Assembly (NCBI GenBank): GCA_041747755.1
Contig: JBGTEN010000153.1
Location: forward strand, 1-64,000
From: Aurantibrevibacter sp041747755
Lineage (GTDB): Bacteria > Bacteroidota > Bacteroidia > Flavobacteriales > Flavobacteriaceae
Direction of reading: 5' to 3'
DNA: 64,000 nt
Positions 32,115 through 41,738 of the stretch are shown here, one piece after another. The notes beneath the pieces were generated by a model. It worked only from the letters and a program-made list of their open reading frames with translations. It did no database searches and had not been told where the DNA came from. How positions within the stretch are numbered: the first letter of the stretch is position 1; every line of letters begins with the position of its first letter. The position numbers and the translations under genes are program-made.

Positions 32115-32582
32115 ATGGTAGCTATTCACAAAATGTTAAGAGATACTTATGAAGAATCTTTTACCCTAATTGCGATACACAGTGGTTTGGAAGATTATGC
32201 TTTAGTATATGCGCTCAATCTATATTTGAAATCAAAGTTTAAAAGAGCTGAAACAGACCTAGATATAGGTAAAGACAATTCTTTTCCTATTTTTGAATGG
32301 AAAGACGCGAAAAATGATAGAGGGTGGACTTTATTGCAGAATACAATAATAAAGGAACATGCCATTGACACCTCGGGGTTTTTTGAAAATGAGATTGTTT
32401 ATAAAAGACATCATCTATTACCTGAGCACAAAGAAGTGGACTATTTATTGAAAATTGAAAATGAGGAATTGGAAATAGACGATGAAGATATTGTAAAGTC
32501 TATCCTTATGATTCCCAATATAATAACAGCCTACACTATGGAGGCTAACAAATTAAAATCTAAAAATAATTTAATCTTTTAA
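32115..32582 (+). CDS. IPExxxVDY family protein
   Basis: A 155-residue cytoplasmic protein of a family known only from Bacteroidota and named after its motif. Here the motif is L-P-E-H-K-E-V-D-Y at 102-110, with the first Ile replaced by Leu. The gene stands between rnc and pyk, its usual place in Flavobacteriaceae, and ends 4 bases before pyk. Function is unknown; the constant location suggests a housekeeping role. Confidence 0.88.
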   Translation: MVAIHKMLRDTYEESFTLIAIHSGLEDYALVYALNLYLKSKFKRAETDLDIGKDNSFPIFEWKDAKNDRGWTLLQNTIIKEHAIDTSGFFENEIVYKRHHLLPEHKEVDYLLKIENEELEIDDEDIVKSILMIPNIITAYTMEANKLKSKNNLIF

Positions 32583-32586
32583 AAGA

Positions 32587-34029
32587 ATGCCAACTAAAAA
32601 AAAGACCAAGATAGTTGCCACTTTAGGTCCAGCAACTAGCACTAAAGAGGTCCTTAGGGAGATGATCATTGCAGGAGTTGATGTCTTTAGAATAAACTTT
32701 TCTCATGCAGATTATGATGACGTTGCCGCCCGTATTAAAATGATCCGTGAATTAAATGAAGAATTGGAGGCCAACACGTCTATTCTCGCAGATTTACAAG
32801 GACCAAAGCTTAGGGTTGGTGTTATGGCAGAGGAGGTTGTTGTGGCTCCGGGCGATGAAATAACTTTTGTAACAGGAAAACCTTTTGAAGGAAATTCAAA
32901 AAGGGTTTATATGAATTACAGCAGCTTTCCTAAGGATGTAAATCCAGGAGAACGGGTTTTACTGGATGATGGAAAACTAGTTTTTGAGGTGATTTCTACT
33001 AATAGAAATGACGAAGTCTTGGCAAAAGTGATTCAGGGAGGTCCTTTAAAATCTAAAAAAGGAGTTAATTTACCCAATACCAATGTGTCCTTGCCGGCAC
33101 TTACAGAAAAGGATATCAAAGATGCCATTTTTGCTATATCCCAAAATGTAGATTGGCTGGCCTTATCATTTGTTCGCTTCAGTCAGGATTTAATAGATCT
33201 TCAAAATTTAATTAAAGAGCATTCGGAACATAAAATACCAATTATTGCAAAGATTGAAAAACCTGAAGCCGTAGAGAACATAGATAAAATTGTTGCTTAT
33301 TGTGATGGATTGATGGTAGCCAGGGGTGATCTTGGGGTAGAAGTTCCCGCTCAGGAAGTTCCTCTAATTCAAAAACAACTTGTTTTAAGGGCAAAAAAAG
33401 CCAGAATACCGGTAATTATTGCTACACAAATGATGGAAACCATGATTACCAGTCTTACACCTACACGTGCAGAGGTTAATGACGTGGCGAATTCGGTTAT
33501 GGATGGTGCGGATGCGGTAATGCTTTCAGGAGAAACATCAGTAGGAAATTATCCTGTTCAGGTAATTCAAAAAATGTCCAGTATTCTAGAAACAGTGGAG
33601 AACTCAAGTCTAATACGAGTACCTCAGGAAGCTCCAAATGTGCGTACTAAACGGTACATTACTAAATCGGTATGCTACCATGCGGCAATAATGGCCAATG
33701 AGATTAAAGCAAAGGCTATTTCTACCTTAACTAATAGCGGTTATACAGCTTTTCAAATATCGGCATGGAGACCAAATGCACATATTTTAGTTTTTACTTC
33801 AAATAAAAGAATATTAACCCAATTGAATTTACTTTGGGGGGTAAAGGCATTTTACTATGATAGATTTGTATCTACTGATGAAACCATAGAAGATGTTAAT
33901 AGCATTGCCTGTAAAAAAGGTTTTCTGGATGTCGGAGATATGCTTATTAGCTTAGCTGCAATGCCCATTAAGGATAAAGGAATGGTAAATACCCTTAGGG
34001 TAACAGAAATAGAGACTTGTAGTTTTTAG
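32587..34029 (+). CDS. pyk: pyruvate kinase
   Basis: A 480-residue glycolytic enzyme that makes ATP and pyruvate from phosphoenolpyruvate and ADP. It shows the N-terminal T-K-I-V-A-T-L-G-P-A, the active-site R-I-N-F-S-H, the signature I-I-A-K-I-E-K-P-E-A and the metal site M-V-A-R-G-D-L-G-V-E. The C-terminal allosteric domain is of normal length. A terminator follows at 34052-34089. Confidence 0.96.
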   Translation: MPTKKKTKIVATLGPATSTKEVLREMIIAGVDVFRINFSHADYDDVAARIKMIRELNEELEANTSILADLQGPKLRVGVMAEEVVVAPGDEITFVTGKPFEGNSKRVYMNYSSFPKDVNPGERVLLDDGKLVFEVISTNRNDEVLAKVIQGGPLKSKKGVNLPNTNVSLPALTEKDIKDAIFAISQNVDWLALSFVRFSQDLIDLQNLIKEHSEHKIPIIAKIEKPEAVENIDKIVAYCDGLMVARGDLGVEVPAQEVPLIQKQLVLRAKKARIPVIIATQMMETMITSLTPTRAEVNDVANSVMDGADAVMLSGETSVGNYPVQVIQKMSSILETVENSSLIRVPQEAPNVRTKRYITKSVCYHAAIMANEIKAKAISTLTNSGYTAFQISAWRPNAHILVFTSNKRILTQLNLLWGVKAFYYDRFVSTDETIEDVNSIACKKGFLDVGDMLISLAAMPIKDKGMVNTLRVTEIETCSF

Positions 34030-34051
34030 AAAATATTATAGGTAAAGATTT

Positions 34052-34089
34052 AAAATCCCCAGTCGTTTAATTCCGGTTGGGGATTTTTA
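34052..34089 (+). terminator. terminator behind pyk
   Basis: AAAATCCCCA pairs with TGGGGATTTT across a 16-base loop, with T-rich sequence after it. It may serve both pyk and the convergent PAS gene. Confidence 0.8.
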
Positions 34090-34108
34090 ATTGTATTAAA
34101 TAAGAAAG

Positions 34109-34633
34109 TTATGCTACAGCACGCTCAAATGCAATGAAATTTATAACCTCTCCCATTTTGTCAAAGATTGGCTCACCCTTAATCCAACATTTATAGGGTA
34201 AACCATTTTTTTTGTAGTTAACAATCAGAGCTTCAAAGGGTACTTTATTTCTAATTGCAGACGCAATATAATCTGTGGTCTCTTTGCAAGTATCTTTACC
34301 TTGGAACATTTTAGGTTGCTTACCAATAACCTCTGTTGGAGAGTAGCCGTTCATTTCTAGAAGGTTATGTGTAACATGGACAATTTTTAGGGTTGCATCG
34401 GTAACTACAATAATATAATCCTTATGAATTAATTGATCTTCAAGCTCGGTATTATAAACCCATTGATTCCTTTTCGCCAATTTAGATAAGTATACCAAGT
34501 CATTATAACTTTTGCATATTTTATCGGAATGAGATCTATAAAAATCTCCGGAAATTATTGGAAAGACAGGTAGCGGATGCTCAGAATAAAACTTATTTGC
34601 GGCAAAATCATAATCTTTCAGCTCTTTCATCAT
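34109..34633 (-). CDS. short LOV-like PAS domain protein without the photoactive Cys
   Basis: A 174-residue protein with one PAS domain at about residues 70-172. The layout follows LOV domains: N-G-Y-S-P-T-E-V-I-G-K, then M-F-Q-G-K-D-T, N-Y-K-K-N-G-L-P-Y and a final I-A-F-E-R strand. At the place of the flavin-binding G-x-N-C-R-F-L-Q loop it reads G-K-Q-P-K-M-F-Q, so the Cys that forms the light adduct is missing. No kinase or other output domain is attached. It may sense redox state or a ligand instead of light. A dyad at 34775-34792 lies upstream. Confidence 0.8.
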   Translation of the reverse strand: MMKELKDYDFAANKFYSEHPLPVFPIISGDFYRSHSDKICKSYNDLVYLSKLAKRNQWVYNTELEDQLIHKDYIIVVTDATLKIVHVTHNLLEMNGYSPTEVIGKQPKMFQGKDTCKETTDYIASAIRNKVPFEALIVNYKKNGLPYKCWIKGEPIFDKMGEVINFIAFERAVA

Positions 34634-34774
34634 ATATCCTATTAAACCAAAACACTTTTGTTGGTCAGTTATTAAACTCTAGCTAAACGAAAATAAAATC
34701 TCAATTTATATATTGATTGTAATAAGATGCAAATAACAGCAAAAGAGTGTATATACTAAAAAAATGAACAAACA

Positions 34775-34792
34775 TTTAACAGTTTTGTTAAA
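34775..34792. promoter_or_regulatory. dyad between the PAS gene and dinB
   Basis: TTTAACA, four bases, TGTTAAA: a perfect 7-bp inverted repeat, typical of a dimeric regulator site. It lies 142 bp upstream of the PAS gene and 60 bp after the dinB stop. Confidence 0.45.
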
Positions 34793-34851
34793 CAAAAACT
34801 TGTAATAGATCCATTTTAAGTGAGAAAAGCAGGAATTTTCTTTAGATTATC

Positions 34852-35949
34852 TTAAAAGTCGAACTTTAATTGCACTTGAACAGATTGGGTTACAGGCTCT
34901 TTTTCGCGATCCGTATTTAAGTTGGCAAGTGAAATACCTAGCAACCGAACAGAATTTTGCATTTTTTCCTGATATAATAATTCTTTAGCCGTTTCCAGAA
35001 TCAACGCTTTATTGGCAATGAAATATGGAAGCGTTTTGCTTCGCGTTTGTAAGGTGAAATCACTGTACTTAATTTTTAGAGTAAGTGTTTTTCCAGCGAT
35101 ACGGGTTCTCTGTAAGCGTTTTTCCAATTCGGCTGCAATGTGGTCTAATCGTTCCAGCATAAAAATTTCACTACTGATATTCACGTCAAAGGTACGTTCT
35201 GCCCCCACTGATTTGGGTATGCTATTTGGCTTTACTTCACTTGTATGGATACCACGGACCACATCGAAGTAATAGGCACCACTTTTACCAAAATGCGATT
35301 CCAAAAATGCCAAAGATTTTGCTTTAAGATCTTTGCCTGTAAAAATGCCCAATAAGTACATTTTTTCGGCAGTTACTTTTCCTACTCCGTAGTATTTTCG
35401 AATGTCAAGATGTTCTAAAAAGGATGTTACTTCTTCAGGATTTACCGTCTTTTGTCCGTTGGGTTTATTATAATCACTGGCTACTTTGGCTATAAACTTA
35501 TTTATGGATATCCCTGCAGAAGCCGTTAAACCTAACTCGCCATAAATTCGCTGTCTTATTTCGCCGGCGATAAGTGAAGCAGAAGGATTTCCTTTTTTGT
35601 TTTGGGTAACATCCAGATAAGCTTCATCCAAAGATAAAGGCTCTACCAAGTCAGTATACTCATGAAATATTGCCCTGATTTTCATTGAAATCTCTTTATA
35701 ACGGGCATACCGCGGAGTTACAAAAATAAGTTCAGGGCAGTTTTTCTTTGCCAAATAGCCACTCATAGCACTGCGAACACCAAACTTCCGTGCCTCGTAG
35801 CTGGCAGCAGAAACCACACCTCTGTTTTCACCTCCACCAACTGCAATGGGCTTTCCTTTCAACAAGGGATTATCCAATTGTTCTACAGAGGCATAAAAAG
35901 CATCCATATCGATATGGATTATTTTTCGAAGCGGAAAATCATAGGTCAT
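34852..35949 (-). CDS. dinB: DNA polymerase IV (Y-family)
   Basis: A 365-residue translesion polymerase. Catalytic acidic residues lie in I-H-I-D-M-D-A-F-Y-A-S-V-E (residues 11-23) and P-L-S-L-D-E-A-Y-L-D-V-T. The palm, thumb (helix-hairpin-helix around L-D-I-R-K-Y-Y-G-V-G-K) and little-finger domain (T-L-T-L-K-I-K-Y-S-D-F) are complete. The frame continues to 36036, but the extension overlaps the divergent gene; ATG at 35949 gives the usual start. The last residues, Q-V-Q-L-K-F-D-F, resemble a beta-clamp binding tail. Confidence 0.92.
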   Translation of the reverse strand: MTYDFPLRKIIHIDMDAFYASVEQLDNPLLKGKPIAVGGGENRGVVSAASYEARKFGVRSAMSGYLAKKNCPELIFVTPRYARYKEISMKIRAIFHEYTDLVEPLSLDEAYLDVTQNKKGNPSASLIAGEIRQRIYGELGLTASAGISINKFIAKVASDYNKPNGQKTVNPEEVTSFLEHLDIRKYYGVGKVTAEKMYLLGIFTGKDLKAKSLAFLESHFGKSGAYYFDVVRGIHTSEVKPNSIPKSVGAERTFDVNISSEIFMLERLDHIAAELEKRLQRTRIAGKTLTLKIKYSDFTLQTRSKTLPYFIANKALILETAKELLYQEKMQNSVRLLGISLANLNTDREKEPVTQSVQVQLKFDF

Positions 35950-35976
35950 ACACAAAATTAAACTATATTTAGTTAG

Positions 35977-36666
35977 ATGAATACACACAAAAAAGTAGCT
36001 ATTTTGCTGGGAGCATCGGGACTTACAGGTGGTCACCTACTCCGGTTATTACTAGATGACGAACAATACGAAAAAGTAATTCTCTTTTCCCGAAGTACCA
36101 TTGGATTTTCGCATTCCAAAGTAGACGAGCATTTGATTGATGTGTTTAGTCTAGCAGATTATGGATCATTTTTTAAAGCAGATGTAGTTTTTTGCTGTAT
36201 AGGAACCACCAAAAGTAAAACCCCAAACAAGGAATTGTACAGGAAGATTGATTATGGAATTCCCGTAGCTGCAGCAATGCTTTGTAAGGATAACGGCATA
36301 GGGACATTTATAGTAGTGTCGGCTTTGGGAGCAAAGCCCGATAGTCCCATTTTTTACAACAAGACGAAGGGAGAAATGGAAGAGCAGGTTTTGGGTTGTC
36401 AAATTTCAAAAACCCACATTTTACAACCCGCCTTAATTAGTGGACAACGCAGTGAAAAAAGGATTGGCGAATGGATATTTAAGCAAATTATGAAGGGAAT
36501 TAATCATGTTTTAGTTGGCTCATGGAAAAAGTATAGAAGCATTTCTCCTGAAACTATTGCAAAATGTATGATTTGGTTATCTCATAACCCTGGTGAGGAA
36601 GTAAGGATTGAATCCGATCGAATTCAGCATTTGGTTACCATAGCAGAGAGAAATTTTAAAGTCTAA
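35977..36666 (+). CDS. NAD(P)-binding oxidoreductase, atypical SDR
   Basis: A 229-residue protein with an N-terminal Rossmann motif L-L-G-A-S-G-L-T-G-G-H-L-L, which is the G-x-x-G-x-x-G form of atypical SDRs. A possible active-site Y-N-K-T-K follows S-A-L-G-A-K-P-D-S. It resembles the HTATIP2/YbjT-type group (binding NADPH, substrate unknown). It is divergent from dinB with a 27-bp gap and is followed 13 bases later by the CYTH gene. Confidence 0.8.
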   Translation: MNTHKKVAILLGASGLTGGHLLRLLLDDEQYEKVILFSRSTIGFSHSKVDEHLIDVFSLADYGSFFKADVVFCCIGTTKSKTPNKELYRKIDYGIPVAAAMLCKDNGIGTFIVVSALGAKPDSPIFYNKTKGEMEEQVLGCQISKTHILQPALISGQRSEKRIGEWIFKQIMKGINHVLVGSWKKYRSISPETIAKCMIWLSHNPGEEVRIESDRIQHLVTIAERNFKV

Positions 36667-36679
36667 TACAGAAGAGGTT

Positions 36680-37141
36680 GTGATAGAAATAGAGCGTAAA
36701 TTTTTAGTAAAATCTAAGGCGTACAGTGAGGATGCCATTTCAAAGGAGGTCATTAAACAAGGCTTTTTAAATACGGATCCAGAACGGACAGTGCGTGTAA
36801 GGACTAAAGGAAATTCAGCATTTCTTACCGTAAAAGGAAAATCATCTAAGAGCGGTACTAGTCGTTTTGAATGGGAAAAGGAAATTCCTTTGGAAGATGC
36901 CGAGGAACTTCTAAAGTTGTCTGAAGATGTGATATTATATAAGACTCGTTATCATGTTCCCTATGGAATTCATGTATATGAAGTTGATGAGTTTCATGGG
37001 GTGCATCAAGGGCTGATTATCGCAGAGTTAGAGTTACAGAGCGAGGAGGAAGAATTTGAAAAACCGGATTGGTTGGGACAAGAAGTTACGGGAGATGTCC
37101 AATATTACAATTCAGAATTGAGTAAGAGAAGGCAACTTTAA
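36680..37141 (+). CDS. CYTH domain protein (triphosphate tunnel metalloenzyme)
   Basis: A 153-residue protein that starts with the signature E-I-E-R-K-F-L-V (ExExK). The tunnel residues R-T-V-R-V-R, F-L-T-V-K-G-K and the acidic E-V-D-E-F and E-L-E-L are all present. Bacterial members cleave inorganic triphosphate or nucleoside triphosphates; some are adenylate cyclases. The start codon is GTG at 36680. The single-domain form, without CHAD, fits a tripolyphosphatase. It is convergent with the efflux operon. Confidence 0.88.
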   Translation: MIEIERKFLVKSKAYSEDAISKEVIKQGFLNTDPERTVRVRTKGNSAFLTVKGKSSKSGTSRFEWEKEIPLEDAEELLKLSEDVILYKTRYHVPYGIHVYEVDEFHGVHQGLIIAELELQSEEEEFEKPDWLGQEVTGDVQYYNSELSKRRQL

Positions 37142-37173
37142 TTCATCTAAGCAATATTCTTAGTTTATACCAA

Positions 37174-38589
37174 TTATTGCCAACCTCCACCCAGAGCACG
37201 GTATAGGGATACAATAGATTGCAATTGTTGCAATTTGTTGTCCACCACATTAAGTTCGGCATTGAGTGCATTTTGTCTTGCCGTCAATAAGTCCAAATAA
37301 GTTCCAAAACCATTGTTTAATAAAACTTCAGAATTCGCTTCGGCTTTGCGAAGCGCCTCCACCTCTTTTTGACGAAATTCAGATTTTCTGCTTTCTGCAT
37401 TAAACTCAAAAAGGGCATCGGAAACCTCCTGACCTGCTATTAACAAAGTCTTTTCAAAATTTAAAAGACTTTGTTGTTGTTGTGCCTTGGTTTGTTCATA
37501 TTGGGTTCTAATTTGTCTTCTGTTAAAAATAGGTTGGGCAATTCCCCCAACGAGGGTAGAGAAAATTGACCCTGAGCTAAACCATTGATCGAAGACAATG
37601 CTTTGAAATCCGCTTGTGGCAGAAAAGGTAAAAGAAGGGTAAAAATTACTTTCCGCTACATTCGTTAATTCAAACGCGTTTACGAGATTATATTCGGCGG
37701 CAACTACATCGGGGCGATTTCTTAATAATAGTGCCGAAAATCCAAGGCTCAATTCCGGGTTCAGTTGTTGTTCTTCTAATTTGCCACGTTCAATTACCTG
37801 AGAAGGTTTTCCTAATAAGATACTAAGTAAATTTTCCGACCAAAATATATTTTTTTCAATATCTATTAAAAGTGCTTGTGCGTTATATAATTGTGCTGCA
37901 GTTTGATCCACCGCCACCTGATTAACGTTTCCAGCTTCTTTTAACGCCCTAATAGTTTCTAAACTTTTTGTCCTGTTCTCAATGGTTTCCTTAGTAATTT
38001 TTGCCTGTTCATCAAGTGCTAATAGTTGGTAATATGAGACAGTAATCTGTGATATCAACTGAGTTTTTATGGCCTGATGACTTGCAACCTGCTGCAAATA
38101 ATTGGCTTGGGCTGCCCTTTTTGAACTTCGTATTTTGCCCCAAATATCTGCTTCCCAGGACAAAACGCCTGAAAACTCGTATTGATCTAAGGCACCGCTA
38201 AAAAAAGAACCAAACTGACTATTTCTTGCCAATTCCAAGTGGGTTAGCGTACCCCTTGTGGTGAGTGAAGGCAAGTATCCTGCTTTTCCTTGCTTTACCA
38301 AAGCGTCAGCAGCCACTATCTGTTGCAAGGCAATACGGACATCTAGATTATTTAACAGACCTTCCTCTATATAGCCTGAAAGATATGGATCTGTAAATAA
38401 TTGTTTCCAGGATAGTGACGCCATGGAAATGCTGTCTGCAGGAAGTTGATCTGTTCGGTACAAATTATTAATTTCCTTTAAACTTGGTCGCTCATAATTT
38501 TTAGAAACAAAACATGATTGAACAGTGAATACGATAAACACCAAGGAAAATGAACGAAAGAAAAATTTCTTCATAGATAGCACCGTCAT
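37174..38589 (-). CDS. outer-membrane efflux lipoprotein (TolC/NodT-like)
   Basis: A 471-residue outer-membrane factor of an RND efflux pump. A lipoprotein signal peptide ends near V-Q-S-C (Cys about residue 26). The rest is the double OEP repeat of TolC-like proteins, with long coiled-coil helices rich in Ala, Gln and Glu. The ATG at 38589 overlaps the stop of the pump gene (ATGA), which supports translational coupling; a second ATG at 38574 is also possible. It is the last gene of the operon. Confidence 0.9.
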   Translation of the reverse strand: MTVLSMKKFFFRSFSLVFIVFTVQSCFVSKNYERPSLKEINNLYRTDQLPADSISMASLSWKQLFTDPYLSGYIEEGLLNNLDVRIALQQIVAADALVKQGKAGYLPSLTTRGTLTHLELARNSQFGSFFSGALDQYEFSGVLSWEADIWGKIRSSKRAAQANYLQQVASHQAIKTQLISQITVSYYQLLALDEQAKITKETIENRTKSLETIRALKEAGNVNQVAVDQTAAQLYNAQALLIDIEKNIFWSENLLSILLGKPSQVIERGKLEEQQLNPELSLGFSALLLRNRPDVVAAEYNLVNAFELTNVAESNFYPSFTFSATSGFQSIVFDQWFSSGSIFSTLVGGIAQPIFNRRQIRTQYEQTKAQQQQSLLNFEKTLLIAGQEVSDALFEFNAESRKSEFRQKEVEALRKAEANSEVLLNNGFGTYLDLLTARQNALNAELNVVDNKLQQLQSIVSLYRALGGGWQ

Positions 38590-41500
38590 TTTGAAGGGTT
38601 ATTTTTAGGGTCTATGGCATTTGGAACCCCCGTAATGCGTTCTTGTAGATGCTGGAAAACGATAAATAGTACGGGAATTACAAAAAGTCCAAAAATAGTA
38701 CCAATGAGCATGCCCCCGGCAGCACCGGTTCCAATTGAATTGTTTCCTGCGGCTCCCACGCCTTTTGCCAGAACAAGGGGCATCAATCCTAAAATAAAGG
38801 CAAAGGAAGTCATTAATATAGGTCGTAAACGCGCTTTGGCAGCCTGAATGGCTGATTCGACAAGCGTTCGTCCCTGACGTCTGCGTTGGAGTGCAAACTC
38901 TACAATAAGGATAGCGTTTTTGGCTAAGAGGCCAATAAGCATAATAAGGGCTATCTGAAAATAGATATTGTTTTCCTGACCCGAAAACTTAGTGGTCAAA
39001 AAGGCACCTGCAACTCCAATAGGAAGGGAGAGCAAAACAGCAAAGGGCACTAAATAACTTTCATATTGGGCAGCCAGAAAGAAGTAAACAAACACAATGC
39101 TTAATAAAAATATAACTCCCGCCTGTCCGGCTGAGGCAATCTCTTCGCGGGTAATACCCGAAAACGCAACTTCATAATTGTTAGGCAAATAGGATTTAGC
39201 CACTTCATTTACGGCATTAATGGCGTCTCCGGAACTATATCCAGGGTTCGCTGAGCCATTTATAGTTACGGAGTTAAAAAGGTTAAATCGGTTTACGGTT
39301 TGTGGACCATATACCCTATTTAGGGTAACAAACTCCGAAATAGGAGCCATTTGCCCTTGGTTATTCTTAACAAACATACTGTTGAGGCTTGCCACATCCT
39401 TCCTTTCGCTGGGCTCAGCCTGAACCACCACTCTGAATTGTTTCCCGAAACGGCTAAAATCTGTAGCAAAGAAGCCACCGATATATACTTGTAAGGTAGA
39501 TAAAATGCTACTTACACTAACCCCGGCTTCCTTTGCTTTGGGGATGTTAATATCCATTTCCAATTGCGGAAAATTTGTACTGAATGAGTTTGATGCAAAG
39601 GCAACTTCCGGTCTTTCAATAAGCGCATTAACAAAATTAATGGCTGTATCATCTAATTCTTTTAACGTTCCTGCGCTGCGATCCATCAACTGCATTTCAA
39701 AACCGTCTGAGGTACCAAATCCCGGAATACTTGGGGGTGTAAAAAATATAATCTTTGCCTCAGCCAAATTCGCAGTTTTGGAAGTCAATTCTTTTATGAT
39801 TCCTTGAATGGAAGTAACATCGGTTTTTCTTTCTGACCAGTCTTCAAGAATAATGAATCCCAAAGCATACGAACTGCCAGCTCCCGAAAAAAAGTTTCGT
39901 CCGTTAACCAAGGAAGCAGTCCGTATTCCTTCCACAGATTTCATTATTTCATATAATTCCTGGGTCACACTGTAGGTCCTATCCAAAGAAGCACCTTGAG
40001 GAAGGTCTATATTGACAAAAATAACGCCTCGGTCTTCCGCAGGAACAAATCCACTTGGCGTAGTATTGTTTGCCCAAACTATTCCCAGAATGGCAATCAA
40101 TAGTGCCAATGCCGTAATCCACTTATGCTTAACAAGAAAATCTAACGACTTGATGTACTTCTTTGTAGTAGCATCAAAGCCCGTATTAAAAGCCATATAG
40201 AACCGTTGAAGAAAGCCTTTTTTCTTGTCTTCTTCTTTATGTGGTTTTAAGAAGATAGCACATAAAGCCGGACTTAAGGTAAGCGCATTTACGGCGGAAA
40301 TAAGAATGGCTATGATCAGGGTAACTCCAAATTGCTCATAAAAAACACCGGACGGACCTTTGATAAAAGTAATGGGAATAAATACGGCAGCCATAACCAG
40401 AGTTATAGAAATAATGGCGCCACTTATCTCGCTCATGGCAGAAACGGTGGCCTCCTTTGCCGAACTGTAACCTTGTTCTAGTTTGGCATGTACCGCCTCT
40501 ACTACTACAATGGCATCATCAACAACAATTCCGATAGCCAAAAGTAGCGCGAATAGAGTAAGCAAGTTGATGGAATACCCCAAGAGCCCAAGAAAAAAGA
40601 AAGTTCCAATAATTGCAACAGGAACAGCAATTGCTGGGATAAGGGTGGATTTTAAATCTTGTAAGAATAAAAATACCACTAAAAATACCAGCAAGAAGGC
40701 TTCAATTAAAGTAGTTTTTACCTTATCAATTGAAGCGGTAAGAAATTTATTGGTGTCGTAATTGATTAGATAATCTACGCCTTCCGGAAATTGTATCTTA
40801 AGGCTTTCCAGAGTTACATACAATTCCTCTATAATTTCCTGAGCATTAGATCCCGGAGTTTGGAAGACTCCGAAGTTGATACTCGGATTTCCCTTAGAGC
40901 GTGAAATTGAAGTATATGAAAAAGCATCCAGTTCAACTTTAGCAACATCACTTAAAAGTAAGAACTGCCCGTTGTTTAATGCCTTAATAATAATATTTTC
41001 ATATTCTTCAGCAGTTTTGTACCTCCCTTTATATTTAATTACATACTCAAAAGATTCTCCAATATTTTGTCCCAATGATCCGGCTGCGGCTTCCAAACTC
41101 TGTTCACCAATGGCACCAATTACATCCGCTGTGGTGACACCAAAGGAGGCTAATTTAACGGGGTCAATCCATACCCTCATGGCGTAGTCTTTTGCCCCAA
41201 AGACGGTTAAAGCGCCAACACCATTGATACGCTGTATTTCCGGTTTTATATTGATATTGAGATAATTTTGAATATAGGTATCATCATATTCAGGGTTCGT
41301 AGAGAGCAAGGCTACATACATTAATGCCGAACTTTGTTGCTTTTGGGTGATTATTCCGGCACGGATAACTTCAGAAGGCAATAAGGCGTTGGCACGCGAA
41401 ACCCGGTTTTGCACATTTACCGCAGCGATATCAGGGTCTGTACCTTGTTCAAAGAACACCGTAATGGTTGCACTACCTGTATTACTGGCAGAAGAAATAA

Positions 41501-41732
41501 GGTAGGTCATTCCTTCCACCCCGTTAATTTGCTCTTCAATGGGAATAACTACACTTTCTAAAATAGTCTCGGCGTTGGCACCGGGAAAACTGGCGGTAAC
41601 CTGAACCGTAGGTGGTGCAATATCGGGGTATTGTGTAACAGGAAGCGTATTAAGTCCAAGAACGCCTAAGAGCACAAGGATTATGGATATCACGGTTGAA
41701 AGTACCGGTCTTTCTATAAAAGTTTTTAACAT
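38586..41732 (-). CDS. RND multidrug efflux transporter, HAE1 family (AcrB-like)
   Basis: A 1048-residue inner-membrane proton antiporter. It begins M-L-K-T-F-I-E-R-P-V-L-S-T-V, has the twelve-helix plan with two large periplasmic loops, and the proton-relay pair Asp-Asp in G-I-V-V-D-D-A-I-V-V-V-E (TM4). Loop motifs such as P-G-A-N-A-E-T-I and G-A-A-G-G-M-L-I-G-T match AcrB. It should export hydrophobic drugs or bile-like compounds with the adaptor upstream and the TolC-like gene downstream. The adaptor stop is 6 bases before its start. Confidence 0.95.
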   Translation of the reverse strand: MLKTFIERPVLSTVISIILVLLGVLGLNTLPVTQYPDIAPPTVQVTASFPGANAETILESVVIPIEEQINGVEGMTYLISSASNTGSATITVFFEQGTDPDIAAVNVQNRVSRANALLPSEVIRAGIITQKQQSSALMYVALLSTNPEYDDTYIQNYLNINIKPEIQRINGVGALTVFGAKDYAMRVWIDPVKLASFGVTTADVIGAIGEQSLEAAAGSLGQNIGESFEYVIKYKGRYKTAEEYENIIIKALNNGQFLLLSDVAKVELDAFSYTSISRSKGNPSINFGVFQTPGSNAQEIIEELYVTLESLKIQFPEGVDYLINYDTNKFLTASIDKVKTTLIEAFLLVFLVVFLFLQDLKSTLIPAIAVPVAIIGTFFFLGLLGYSINLLTLFALLLAIGIVVDDAIVVVEAVHAKLEQGYSSAKEATVSAMSEISGAIISITLVMAAVFIPITFIKGPSGVFYEQFGVTLIIAILISAVNALTLSPALCAIFLKPHKEEDKKKGFLQRFYMAFNTGFDATTKKYIKSLDFLVKHKWITALALLIAILGIVWANNTTPSGFVPAEDRGVIFVNIDLPQGASLDRTYSVTQELYEIMKSVEGIRTASLVNGRNFFSGAGSSYALGFIILEDWSERKTDVTSIQGIIKELTSKTANLAEAKIIFFTPPSIPGFGTSDGFEMQLMDRSAGTLKELDDTAINFVNALIERPEVAFASNSFSTNFPQLEMDINIPKAKEAGVSVSSILSTLQVYIGGFFATDFSRFGKQFRVVVQAEPSERKDVASLNSMFVKNNQGQMAPISEFVTLNRVYGPQTVNRFNLFNSVTINGSANPGYSSGDAINAVNEVAKSYLPNNYEVAFSGITREEIASAGQAGVIFLLSIVFVYFFLAAQYESYLVPFAVLLSLPIGVAGAFLTTKFSGQENNIYFQIALIMLIGLLAKNAILIVEFALQRRRQGRTLVESAIQAAKARLRPILMTSFAFILGLMPLVLAKGVGAAGNNSIGTGAAGGMLIGTIFGLFVIPVLFIVFQHLQERITGVPNAIDPKNNPSK

Positions 41733-41738
41733 CTTTTT

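Noticed and set aside
35950..36036. N-terminal extension of dinB
   Set aside because: The extra residues are Cys/Ser-rich and unlike the family, and they would overlap the divergent gene; the normal start is at 35949.
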